Source: Gavia stellata
Lineage: Eukaryota; Chordata; Aves; Gaviiformes; Gaviidae
Direction: 5' to 3'
Length of the DNA stretch: 64,000 nt
NCBI RefSeq assembly: GCF_030936135.1
Contig: NC_082637.1
Location: forward strand, 45,473,821 to 45,537,820
Shown: positions 51,150 to 62,166 of the stretch, piece after piece
How positions within the stretch are numbered: the stretch's first letter is position 1
Layout of the letters: each line of letters starts with the position of its first letter
Translations under genes and position numbers: made by a program
The notes under the pieces: generated by a model
The model's database searches: none
Seen by the model: the letters and a program-made list of their open reading frames with translations, nothing else
Told to the model about the DNA's origin: nothing

Positions 51150-52150
51150 ATTCAGCAGATATCCTGTGAAGCGCGGATGTCCCACATTGCTCAATCAGAT
51201 GCTGTATTCCATATGAAGAGCGTATAGGACGTGACTTTTCCCATTCTTTTGCAACAACTGTCTGATTTTCTGAATGCCAGACGGCACAGCAAGCACACAC
51301 AGATAAATCGTGCACATACTGGGCATGTCAGACTTACTGGGCATAGATGCGGAGACTTTCCACAGCATGTGCTGCGGATGTCATGCGCTGGACTTGCTGA
51401 TCGTGTCTGGGGCTGTCCCAGGCCTCACCATTTAAAATCTGGCAACTCCCTACAAACTATATAGCGAAGGCACTTAACTCAGCTGGCTGCTCTCCTGCCA
51501 GCAATGGAGAGCCCGCTTCTTCCAGGAAGTGATTCAGGAGGCTAAATTAGGTTCCTACTGCAAATTACCCGATGGAGGCGTCCCCTTTTCTCTCCACTGC
51601 CTATAAGAAAACCTTGGGTACTTGGTTCACTGGGGTGAGTGGAAAAAGCAAGACCTTCCTTTTAGCGAGCAGGGTCATGATGTGGCATAAGATGTTTGTG
51701 CGGTCCCGGATGAACCATTTCACCAGCGCATTCAAGCAGAGCATGGGTCTGAACCAAGGTCTTCCATGTCGGCATCTTAACTACTGTCCTGTATGGTGTA
51801 CAGATGTGGGATTGCCTCGGTTCTTCCTGTCTGAGTCGCCTTACTTGGCGTGGAGTATTTAAATGTGCTTTTGGGTCAGAGACTGGGACAGTCTGTTTAG
51901 CTAAGCGACTGTGACGCTTATTTGTGTAGTGAGACAGCTGGGTCCTGCTCCACTGAGTGTTCAATTACGGCAAAAATTAGAACAGCACGAACAGGTAAGG
52001 TTGAGACTGCCCTCTCTGAGGTTGCTTTATAGTATGTTATCTTCTGGGAGACTGGGATTACATTCCCTTACGGAGAAGAAGGAATTGAACCCACAACTTC
52101 TGGATGCTGCTGGATGCTGCATTATTTCCAGCATTTCTTCCAAATCTGTG
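51150..52150. other. Compositionally distinct segment of intron 1, possible decayed interspersed repeat
   Basis: Compared with its flanks this kilobase has more CpG and TpG/CpA steps and more balanced base composition, as expected for an old inserted element whose CpGs are decaying. It has short weak ORFs on + (51,572-51,862 and 51,911-52,201) with no family resemblance that I can name. A tandem copy of TGGATGCTGC occurs near 52,100. I cannot assign it to a repeat family. Confidence 0.25.
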
Positions 52151-54937
52151 GTCTTGTACCTCACACAGACATGTTTTGGGTTTTTTTTTGTTTTTTTTTA
52201 AACAGGTGAATCTATTCAGTGAATATGGGTCTAGTTCAGGAAGGTGAAATTAACTTTTTTTTTACCTTCCCCACTAGGTGGGTGAATAATCTATTGTATA
52301 TTCATCTTTTACTCGCCCTCCAGTCTTGCCTCTTGCTAATTTTTAGAAAGAGTTTTTCGACCACATTATGCATACTGTGATGCTCACCTGGTAAACACAT
52401 ACACTGTACTCTCCTGCTGGGAGCAGTTCTGTTGCCTTCATGGGACTAACTATGTAGTGTACTTAAGCATATGCTGAAGTATTTTACAGTTTAGAGTGGT
52501 AGCAACAGAAGTATCTTTTGAAGACCGTGTATTGCACACATATTTATACATACACACAAGATTTTAAACTTTTTGGTTTAGATTCAAATAGATTATAAAC
52601 ATTTTGAATGGACACAAATCCACATGTGACATCAAGGCACCTAAATAGAAAAATATTAATGCTGGATACTACTTACGCGCTAGACATCACTGCAGATCCC
52701 GGACCATGTTTGTGTGCAGCAACTGTCTTGTTGCTGGAGCCTGTGTCGTTTGGGGGATGTGGACCTAGGTGGCACAGCTGCAGACATAGATACCACTTGT
52801 CCTGGAGGTGGGCATGGGTGGAAGAACGATTCTGTTGGTCTTACCTGCCCTGAACGTTTGTTGCAACCCTCCATGGCATTCCTGTCTGCATGGAGACTGG
52901 GCAGTTGTTTCTTCTGTTTGCTTGGTCTGGTTGTATGCATAGTTTTCACCTGCTGTAGAGCACTTCTGCATATTCTTACGACTTTTAATGAACAGTTTAA
53001 CTTGAAGCAGTTTTGCTCATCACAGTGGGTATCTGAAATGAAATGTTTAGGAGGTGAGAGTCCTAACAGTTGGAGGTATCATCAAAATGTCTGCTCAATC
53101 TTGTATAATTGCAGGGGAACGCTTCACCTGCACGACGCACATCCTGGGGCAGGACAATGCTGCAAGGTGTGTAGGTTGGAGGAGTACTGAAAGACGTGTG
53201 CAGCGGTGTGGTGTGGTCATGAGAACCACAAGGAGAAACAGACTGGCGGATGAGAAAAAACATTACTCATAAGCAGTGGCAGGGACAAAAGCTGTAAAGG
53301 TCAATGAAGAATGCTATGAAAGTAGCGGTGTGAAAGGAGAAGGCAGCTTTGCAGAAATAGTGAAGAAGTTGGAAGACTACTGTAGCACAAGATGTCACCT
53401 TGTGAAAGAGATACATGCAGGGTGAGAGTTTAGTCTGAAGGTAAAATGTAGAGGTGATCTAAGACTTGAAATGATGTTAAAATGGAAAATTAATGCTTAC
53501 AAAAGAGTATATTTTCCTGAAATATAACAATAAAGACATCCATGAGTGGATTGTTAAGTAAAGTTGGTCTCACTCGAGAAGAGACAATACATATATGTCA
53601 GGCAGCAGAACGAACAGAAATACTAAGAGAAGCCTGAAGACAGGCACAGGATGCTTGTTTGCGTGTACCATTGCAAGAGGGAATTTCCTAAAAATCAAAC
53701 TGGCCAAGTACAGAAACATGGAAAGTTATGGAAACAGTGGCAGCAATGTGGCAGTCAGCATGAGTATTAGAAATACTCTGGAAACTGACAAATGTGCAGA
53801 AAGTGTAATAAACACTTTATGTTTATTATGTATAAATGTATAAAATCATTATGTTAATATATGCAGTGCAATTAAAAAACTACATATATTGTGAAGAACA
53901 GGATTCCTCAAGTGAAGAGAAAGTACTTTTTTTAGGAATGCTAATGGAAGAAGGTATAAATTCAAAAGATTGGCCAATTAAAATGAGGAGAAATGGACTG
54001 TACAGGACAGAGAACAGAATAGAAATAAATGTGATAAAAGAAAGTGAAATAGGGAACTGTGGAGAGCACATAAATGTGGAAGAGTGCCACTGAAAGGCTT
54101 TAGCAAAGAAGCAATTTAAAGCTGTTGAAATGCTCTCTGAAAAATGCATTGGTTAAATATAGCTGGTAAGATTGGTGTTGACATACAGGAGGTGGCAACC
54201 TGTTCTGGGCCTAGAAGAGTGAGGTAAATGTCAAGACAGCCAGTACCATGGAAAGTAAGGAAGACAACCCATAACCCTTTTGGAATGTTTCGATAGCAAT
54301 GTGAAGGTGTATTTATGTATGTCTTCCATTTTAAGACAAGATATGGCTTGGAGAAGACACAGATCTGTGGTCAGGGCTACACAAGAAGTTTCACAGGTCT
54401 TGGGAAGGAGGCTGGGAAATCAGTTGTGAACCATGGCAGCAGATGGTATCATTTGAAGAATGGAAAAACATCTACCACTCCGTTTCTCTATGTAATAATT
54501 GCAAAGAGAAAGGGTAGAGATTATGACCATATGTAGACTCTCAAGACTTAAATAAAAACAGAAGAAGGAAAAATTTGCTTGCTTATGGAAAGGGGAATAT
54601 TGTTTGAGATGTCAGGAGTCAAATTATTCAGCAAATTTAATGCATTAACAGGATATAGATGGATTTTCCTAGGTAGATGGCTTCAAGTTTTGCAGTTTCA
54701 CTCCATCGTTTGGAAGTACTGTCTTTTGATCTGTATTTGGCATGAGGTGTATTGCATGCAGTGGATGAGACAGTGGACAGTGTAGCAGGTATGGACATAT
54801 GTCTCGATAATCCAGTGAATATCAGAGCAGATTGAACAGACTATTTGACATTCCAAGAGCCAGTAATTTTAAACTGAATAAAGCCAAGTATTAATGTCAA
54901 ACAGTGGAAATAATATGTGTGTGGGGAAGACTGACCT

Positions 54938-54961
54938 CAGAGGGAATTTCAGAGGGAATTT
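54938..54961. repeat. 12-bp perfect tandem duplication
   Basis: CAGAGGGAATTT occurs twice back to back inside the purine-rich part of intron 1. It is probably a replication-slippage duplication. Confidence 0.9.
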
Positions 54962-57900
54962 CTTATCTTGAATCAAAGAGTCAGGGAATATTGAACATGT
55001 CAAAACGTGGAGATAGGAAAAAGACTTAAAATGTTGTGAAGCACACTGATTTATGTCAACAAGTGCTTATCTAACTCTGAAGGATGCGCAGCTTACTTAG
55101 GACATCCCTTCCACAAACTCACTGCCTGAGCATGGGCGCCTGGAAAGAAGAGAATTCAAAGCTTTTGACATCAACCAAGATGCTTTAATGTTTTGATTCA
55201 CTGAGGGACCTAAAAAAGATGCATATAAAGGATGGTTAGGAGCAATCTTACTGTGCTGTTATGGAACTGATGTTTTGCCATTCTCATTTGCATCAAGGCC
55301 AGTGATAGGTACAGAGGTGGTGTATGCAACTGCTGAAAAAGAAAGTGGTTGTGTTACTAGTCTTTGAAGAGTGACCGCACTAGGTGGTTCTGTAGGAGAA
55401 AGAAATGTCACATATATTTGTTTGTATTTATTCATTCCTTTGAGATGCTCTTTCTTCCTTGCAAGCCAAATAATAATAAAAAAATCAGTCTTATGTCTGC
55501 TTTCTGTCAAGAACTAATGAAAAGCCACATTCACTACTCTCCTTTTGTATGTTATTTAATGTGTGATTTTTAGTGTATATATTATAAAGGGACTGTACAG
55601 GAGTTTAAGCCTCTTCCTAACAGTCTGCAGAGATTATTTCATACACAGTGGATGAAGCATGTTTTGTAGATAAGTGCAACGTCAATGATTAAGACATATC
55701 TTTTTAAATAAATAGCTTATTGTCTGGCCAGCTGATACTTTTTTCTGACTATATCACGGAATATCAACATTTCCAAAACATCTTTGCTGAGGAAGATCTA
55801 GACTGTAGCTGTCAATTGTCCTCTGGAGAAACGTCAAAAATTGATGTCTTGGTGAAATAGCAAATATACGAACTTCATGGAACTCAAGGGGGAGGACAGG
55901 TCTCCGAATGGAGAAAATAGTTAAATAAGCTTTGCATGCATTTTGGGGAAAGTAATTCTGAAGGTGGAGCTCATCAAGGGCACGAATCTTAAATCTGGAA
56001 AGCTGTATGAAATGTCTTGAGAGCTTGCTTGATTTGGTAGTCTGAGATTTGAAGAGAACAGAACAAACACCTTGAAGCCAAGCCAGAAACGTAAGTAAGC
56101 CCAAGGGTGCATTATGTTTTGTTTTCCCTGCCTCTAAATATAGTAACTGTTCCCTTAAACTCTGCATTGCAGACATATTCATTTATTTTTGCTTTTGCCT
56201 TCATGTTTGCATACTCTAAAGAGGGAACTAAGGCTGGCTGGCAAACTGTGGGCTTTCCATTTCCTGGGGAGTTGTAGTCATAAGCAAGAGTATGGATCCG
56301 CTCCTGCAGTGCCCAAACACGATTGGGATCTCCACGGAATTCCCACTTTCTCCTGCTTTAAGCTGGGGGGTTGGCACTAATTGTTCAGGATGACGGCTTT
56401 GGAGAAGCAACTCTCAATGTGTACTACTGTGTACTACTAATTGGATACTACTAATTGGGTAATAATAGTACGTTGGCACAGAGCAGAATGTCTGAGCCCC
56501 ACTGTCTCCTGGCAGTTGATGCAGCCACACATCAAGAACAGGGAATTCTTGAAGGTAACTGTGATCCATGACCTTGGCTGTGAGATGCTCAGTTCTAGAT
56601 CTCCCTGAACAGCATGTTATCTGAATGTGGGATATGTGTAGTCAAGAATTTGCTCAAAAAATGGGCGTCACTGCAGCTGCAAAGAAAGATACCAGAGTTA
56701 ATTATGTCAGCTCCAGAGCTGCTGTAATGGCACGTGGAGAGCTACCTCCTGTAGTCTTCTGTGACTCATGGTTACATACTCTAAATGGGAGGAAAAAAAA
56801 CCCTAAAGGATGACTTAAGGAGCCTGTGATAGTGGCAATCAGTTTTTCACTCTATCTGAAATACAGAGTGATTCACAGTTTAAAAAAAAATACCACCACA
56901 GCACTTGCTCAGAATTTGTCAGGAGACACCAGGCAGCCAAGGAGTTGAGCACCTGTTTGTAAAATTGCTGAGTGCTAGGTAAGCCCACAGTGGACTAACT
57001 CAACACACTGCCTCTTTCCCAAGTTATGGCATGCTCTTTTAGCAGTAGAAGTTCTCTTTCTTGAGGTTGGCCTCATGAAATCTGGCACTGGTGGTACCAG
57101 ATGGAGACGGCAAAACAGAATAAAATAATTGGAATAAGCCTGTGTGTCTGTAGAGAACTTGTCGCTTGTAGAGTCTGTATCATGGTCATTGCTTGCTGTT
57201 AGGGTTTCCTTCCTAGGCTGAGCTTGGTCCTATTTAGAAAGTTTTCTTGGTTGAGCAGCGATTATATCATTGGTCTCTACATCTGTCTGAAACCTGGCAT
57301 TCCTGATATGCAACACTGTGTAGCTCTATGCTTCATTTTCAAACTATGTGAGTTCACACCCCTCAAGCATTGTTTTAAATTTGGGTTCAGAGGGGCTGCA
57401 AATGAAACCCATTTGAATCTGCCAAGTTTCATCAAGTATTGTGTCAAGCTTACAAATTTTGCATGATTTTGATGCATAACCATAAATCAGCCCAGGTGTG
57501 CTGAAAATGTTCCTAAGTTTTAGCATACCTTTTGATGAACTTGGTCTGACATTTGAGTTTGTAAGAAAATACAGCACTAGGGAACTTCACAGTGTTTAAT
57601 TGTCGATGTTACCATACAGCTCTCCCAGTAGTGTAGACTAGGGATATACGTGACCTGTCATTAAATGGTAATTCATCTACTGACAGTTCAATGTCTGGGG
57701 TGTGCTGCCTTTTCCCTAAGGATTTCGTGAAAAAATAACTTGGAGTATAAAGTTTTCCCAAAGTTCAGAAAGATTTCACCAGGGAATGTTTATTAATTTT
57801 AAAAACTTTTTTCCCAGCTGTATGAACCAGAGCTAAACATATAATTGATTTATTTTTTTGGAGTGTTAAGAAAATATGTTTCCCATAAAGGGAGTTTTCT

Positions 57901-60076
57901 GGCAACAGAAATACTTCTGGAGCTGAATTACAGTGTTATTTGCTCGCATCTATATTGTTAAGACTAGTGTGCACTAGTTTTCCAGCATGTCCTTACAGCT
58001 CCAAATGGAGTAGTATACCTTAACATACATTAATCCGGAGGAAATAGAGTAAATCAAATAAGTTAGGAAGGCATACTTCTGCAGACAAGTTTTTTTTTCA
58101 GGTTAAGGAAAAGATTTGAAAGGTAGAGTGAAATCCTTTTTTGAGCTACTGAGGCACAAAATAATTTAGACTGCTTTAAAGAGCAGAACCTGCTTTCTCT
58201 TTGTGCTGTTGCAGTTCAGAGGTTGCTTCACTGACGTTGTACAGACTGTATCCATAGTCTTTCACATGTCTAATGAGCAGAAGTGAAGACCACCCTCTTA
58301 AAGGAGAACTTATTTGCAGGAGTTAACTCTTTTTTATGATAGGGTTTTAAAATATGCTTTCCAGAATGTTGCAGAAGTGGTGAAGTATGAGTGTGTAACA
58401 TTATTCAATAGCTGCTCAAGTGTGCTGAGATGGACGTGTTATTGTAGGTTGCAATGTGCAGTCAGTAGGTGTGTGATTCTAAATGCCTCTATTAGAATTA
58501 ATCAGTAGTTTACAAAGGGGAGATGAAATTAAAGGTCTGAAAACAAATATTGTTTACTGATGACTCATGGAAGGAGAGGCAGAATGCTGTAGTATAATCA
58601 AGTGAATAGTATTGTAGGCAGCCGAGGGCTCAGTTTAGAGGCAGCAGTCAGTGTTCGTGAGCTGGTATGTGTGATCCGATGGGGTGCTATCCAGCCAGGT
58701 TTTTGGTGGTGCTACACTTTGCTGTGGTGAGCTTCCAAGCGCCTCACGTGACTTCAGCCAGCCCTGAGTCAGGATGTTTTTCTTCTGTGCTACAATAAAA
58801 ACCTTCGGTGAAAGAACAGGGTGGATATTCTTAAGGGCGGGTGGGCAAATTGCATCTCTCAGCGTCGCCCACTGCAAGTCAGAGCTTTTAGAGTATTAAT
58901 GTTTGATGATAAGTAACATCAAGGTAGAGTACTTGCGAGGAAGGTAAAAATAGACTTCAGTTAGGAAAAGGTTTTATTTCAAACATCCCTCTAAATTAAA
59001 CAGAACAACAGCTTCCCCTTACAGTGTACAGCTACAGTCATTGTACTCCTTTCTTCTCACTGCTATGAAATAGCTGCAAAGGCTTAACTTAAAACAGACT
59101 TCTTAAGCAAGTAAGGAAGCATAAGAGGACGTGACCTGCTTATGGTAAATTACAGCTGTCCACTCTCTCTTCAAGGATTTCCAACTGTGTGAAATTTGCT
59201 TTACTGTCATGTTCTGTACGGAGAGTGTTTTTACAAATGTGTTGCAGATCAGTTATTGTTTTGAGTTAGTCGCATTTAGCCAGAATTTCTTCTGGGTCCC
59301 TAGTCGAAGTATGGTTATGGAAAATCAGTGGTTTCTTTTGGTTCTCTCAGTTAGGAACTGGAATCATCAATTATTCACCATAAAGAGACTAGCACCAACT
59401 CAGAGTAAAGTATGCCCTCCCCCCACTTTTTTTTTAAGGGATGCAGTAAGAAAGGGAGAGAAAAGATCATAAATTCATGCTGCTGCTGCTTCCCAAATAT
59501 CATCCTTTTGGCTTGTTCCCTAATGGACAAACACTGGTCTTTTTATATAGATTGTGTGCTCATACTCAGATCTTCGTCTGATGTAAATTCATTGACTTCA
59601 ACAGAGCTGAGTTGTTTTATGCTGGCTGAGGCTTACCACAGGATGTAATACACTAATACGTTTCTGTGTGACACTATAAGTTATGTCAAGTTCTGGAGCT
59701 TCTCATAGTGGGAGGTTCTGGTTAAATGTTTTTGTGATTAAAATTGCAGTGTCAGATTTAGATGGGTGATAAGTGTGTTTAAGTGATGGATCTGCGTTCT
59801 GGCAGTGTTTGTCAGAGGTTTTTTTGATGACTTAATCTTCAGCTAGTACAACTGGTTGCTCAGTTTCTTTTCTTTTGATCTTCTGAGTCTCTTCTCCTTC
59901 TGTGTTCCTCTGTCCATTTTCCTCAATTCCTGCTCTTCAGTGTTTTCCCTATCTCTACTAGGTCTTGACAGGATTCTCACTGGTTGAACACTGAGGGTGG
60001 CATAAGGAAAGTATTTCGATACCTCTTGCATAATTTTATTTTAGCATGATGACGTCCAAGTGACAGAGAAGTCCAG

Positions 60077-60099
60077 AATTAAGTCCAAGTGACTTAATT
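60077..60099. repeat. Perfect inverted repeat, 9-bp arms and 5-nt loop
   Basis: AATTAAGTC is followed by the loop CAAGT and then GACTTAATT. The arms are exact reverse complements. A second copy of GTCCAAGTGAC lies about 30 bp upstream (60,054-60,064). AAGTG-type cores resemble NK2 homeodomain sites, but that is speculative. Confidence 0.85.
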
Positions 60100-61784
60100 C
60101 AATCATGAGTTCTTCAGGGCAGGTTAGAGGAAGTATGATCATTCACTTGCAGGACTCTCAGGTGGAAAGGCTGATAGTCTTTCATAAACTACTTCATTGC
60201 TTTTACTTGGCAAAATATGTAAATTTACCAACCAACAAACAAAAAGATAGATTAATAAACCCCAAGAGGGTAAATCAGATTGCCTTAAAAAATCCAAGGA
60301 AGGAAACACAAAATACGAAGGACTCTATTACCTTGTAACGGGTACACTGTATTAATCTTATCCTAAGAAGTCCTGCAGAGCAGTCAGTGTCATATGATGC
60401 TGTAGTAATGTGTTTTGTCTAGCATCATGCATTGTCTTTTTACTGCCCTTCTTCTTCCTAAGGGACAGTGAATCCCATTAGGGGAAGCTTTTTGCTTTCC
60501 CTGGTACTTGGCAAGAGCATAGACCAAGTGAGCTTTGCAGCTTTGGAGGAGAGCCCAACCCAACTTTCAGGATTCTCAAGCTTCTCTTAGGATGTGGGCA
60601 CACAGTGAATTTCTCTAACAAAAACACACCAGTTGAGGTAGATGAGTTGCCTTTGGGGAAGCAATACACTTTCTTTCCAATTCACCAGAATTCCCTTTAA
60701 ATAAAAAAAAATGCTTAAAATGAAGACAAGTTTTATTCTAGCAAAGAAAGACTCCTTCTTTTTAGGAAAACCTGCAGCTTTGATTCATTCTGGATGCTCA
60801 TGCAAATACAAGTCAATCTCTGTTTAAGTTTTTCTGGGACTGAGGTTATCTTTTAAAATGCATGGACTCTTTGTCAAGGCACCTCTTACATCAGGCTTAC
60901 TTTTCTACCCATAAAGTCAGTTGAATTGCAGTTCCCACTGATTTCTTCTTCTTAGACTGCATGATTTGCACTGTGAAACTTTTTTTCTTGCTGCAGAAGA
61001 GGTAACAGATTATATATAATCCCATGCATTATCTGTAAAACATTTTAATTTCCAGTCTGTGGGATGTCACTGGTTATTCATAGATCTCACATGTTGATAA
61101 TACAAAGGACTGGCTTGCATGCACACATCCTTTTGGGGTTCAGGAAGATATTCATAATATGTGAGTGGACTTAGTGCTTTGGTCTACTGTGACAGTTTCT
61201 CTTCTTTTAGTTACTGCTTGTGTATATCACAACATGAAGTACAGCCTCCCTTTCCCCAGTTTTGTTACTGCCACACTTTGTAAATAGAACTGAAACTACT
61301 TTGTTGCAGGGAGAAAATCAGTTTAACAAGTGATTAAGTTAACAACATGAGAGAAAAGACTAGGGCAGTCCAGTCCCCCCTCAGTGTGAGTGGGGGTAAC
61401 TGCTGCCACCATTAAAGTTGGCCCTTTTGCTGTTGTGAAATCCATGAGGTAGGGAAGTGTGTCCTGGAAAATGGTGACACTGTAATGCAGTTTTATTTAC
61501 TGTGCCTTCAAGGTGACTTGCTTCCTTGATGAACAAGGCTTCATTTCACCTCTGTAAAACTCAACTGTTTCTCCTCCAGCCCTGTCCCACAAAGTACCAT
61601 TTAAATGATGGGGAAGATTTTAAGGAGCACTTTCGCTCTGCAGATGCTCTAACTAGATCTTAGTATTACTTGCAATAGGTCAGCAGTCACTGCTGACTTT
61701 CAGACGTCAGTGCTTGATCTCTGAACAGTCAAAGCCATGGAAGGATCCACTTTCATACTTTTTTCTGTCATGCTTTTTCAACAG

Positions 61785-61859
61785 TTACATCGCAAACCAG
61801 CGAAAATTAGAAAGTATCAATGACAATGAAGTTGGATTTTATGTTGGACTTAAAAATCT
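61785..61859 (+). CDS. NTRK2: NTRK2 coding exon 2: first leucine-rich repeat
   Basis: This 75-nt exon encodes residues 70-95. The first codon is split: AT from exon 1 plus T gives Ile70, continuing as IYIANQRKLESIND. It carries the first LRR strand and turn of the TrkB ectodomain, ending at Lys-Asn-Leu. Asn94 starts an NLT glycosylation sequon completed by exon 3. The acceptor is a T-rich tract ending in AACAG at 61,784, and the donor is GTGAGT at 61,860. The length and codon phase match the Trk family arrangement of small LRR exons, and no other frame gives a sensible join. The exon is too short to appear as a long ORF. Confidence 0.95.
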
Positions 61860-62094
61860 GTGAGTATATGGGATGCATATTTTATAAAGCTATTTTTTCT
61901 TTATTTCTTTTATAGAAGCATACAGACCTCATCAGAGTCTAGGCCTAACTTTGTGTGTTATAGAGGACAGTTGTAGAACTTGTGGTTCAGCCTTGTTGAG
62001 ATTTCATCCGCACTCTTACTTTAATCATTGTTATCATTATGCTTTCCATTATATTTTGAATGAAATATTCTAACAGTTTTATGTATTTTCACAG
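61860..62094 (+). other. NTRK2: NTRK2 intron 2
   Basis: A short 235-nt GT-AG intron between the two LRR exons, with a GTGAGT donor and a TTTTCACAG acceptor. I see no other content. Confidence 0.93.
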
Positions 62095-62166
62095 GACCGT
62101 GGTGGATTCAGGCTTAAGATTTGTGTCCCGTCAGGCATTTGTGAAAAATGTCAACCTACAATACAT
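62095..62166 (+). CDS. NTRK2: NTRK2 coding exon 3: second leucine-rich repeat
   Basis: This 72-nt exon encodes the end of codon 95 through Tyr118 and two bases of codon 119. It reads TVVDSGLRFVSRQAFVKN, the second LRR unit of TrkB. The acceptor is TTTTCACAG at 62,094 and the donor is GTGAGT at 62,167. The split codon 119 starts AT, so it is Ile or Met; Ile is expected in the family. The next LRR exon, which would finish this codon, is not found in the remaining 1.8 kb, so intron 3 extends past the window. Exons 2 and 3 lie only 235 nt apart, while exon 1 is 17 kb away. Confidence 0.95.

Larger units (their letters stand above)
52151..61784 (+). other. NTRK2: NTRK2 intron 1, distal part
   Basis: Intronic sequence with no convincing exon until the exon 2 acceptor. 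The stretch from about 53,260 to 54,900 is noticeably purine-rich on the + strand. Small local duplications are visible: a 12-bp tandem copy at 54,938-54,961 and a 10-bp tandem copy (TGTGTACTAC) at 56,418-56,437. A perfect inverted repeat occurs at 60,077-60,099. Confidence 0.6.

Noticed and set aside
51572..51964. Overlapping 96- and 100-codon ORFs on opposite strands
   Set aside because: No similarity to retroviral, transposase or cellular proteins that I recognise. Treated as part of a possible decayed repeat.
52060..52110. tRNA/SINE B-box-like sequence (GGTTCAATTCC on the minus strand)
   Set aside because: The T-stem does not pair and there is no A box at the right spacing, so neither a tRNA nor a tRNA-derived SINE is supported.
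53115..53166. Cryptic exon-like segment in NTRK2 intron 1
   Set aside because: It has a weak acceptor and a GTGTGT-type donor. No link to the NTRK2 reading frame or to any known isoform.
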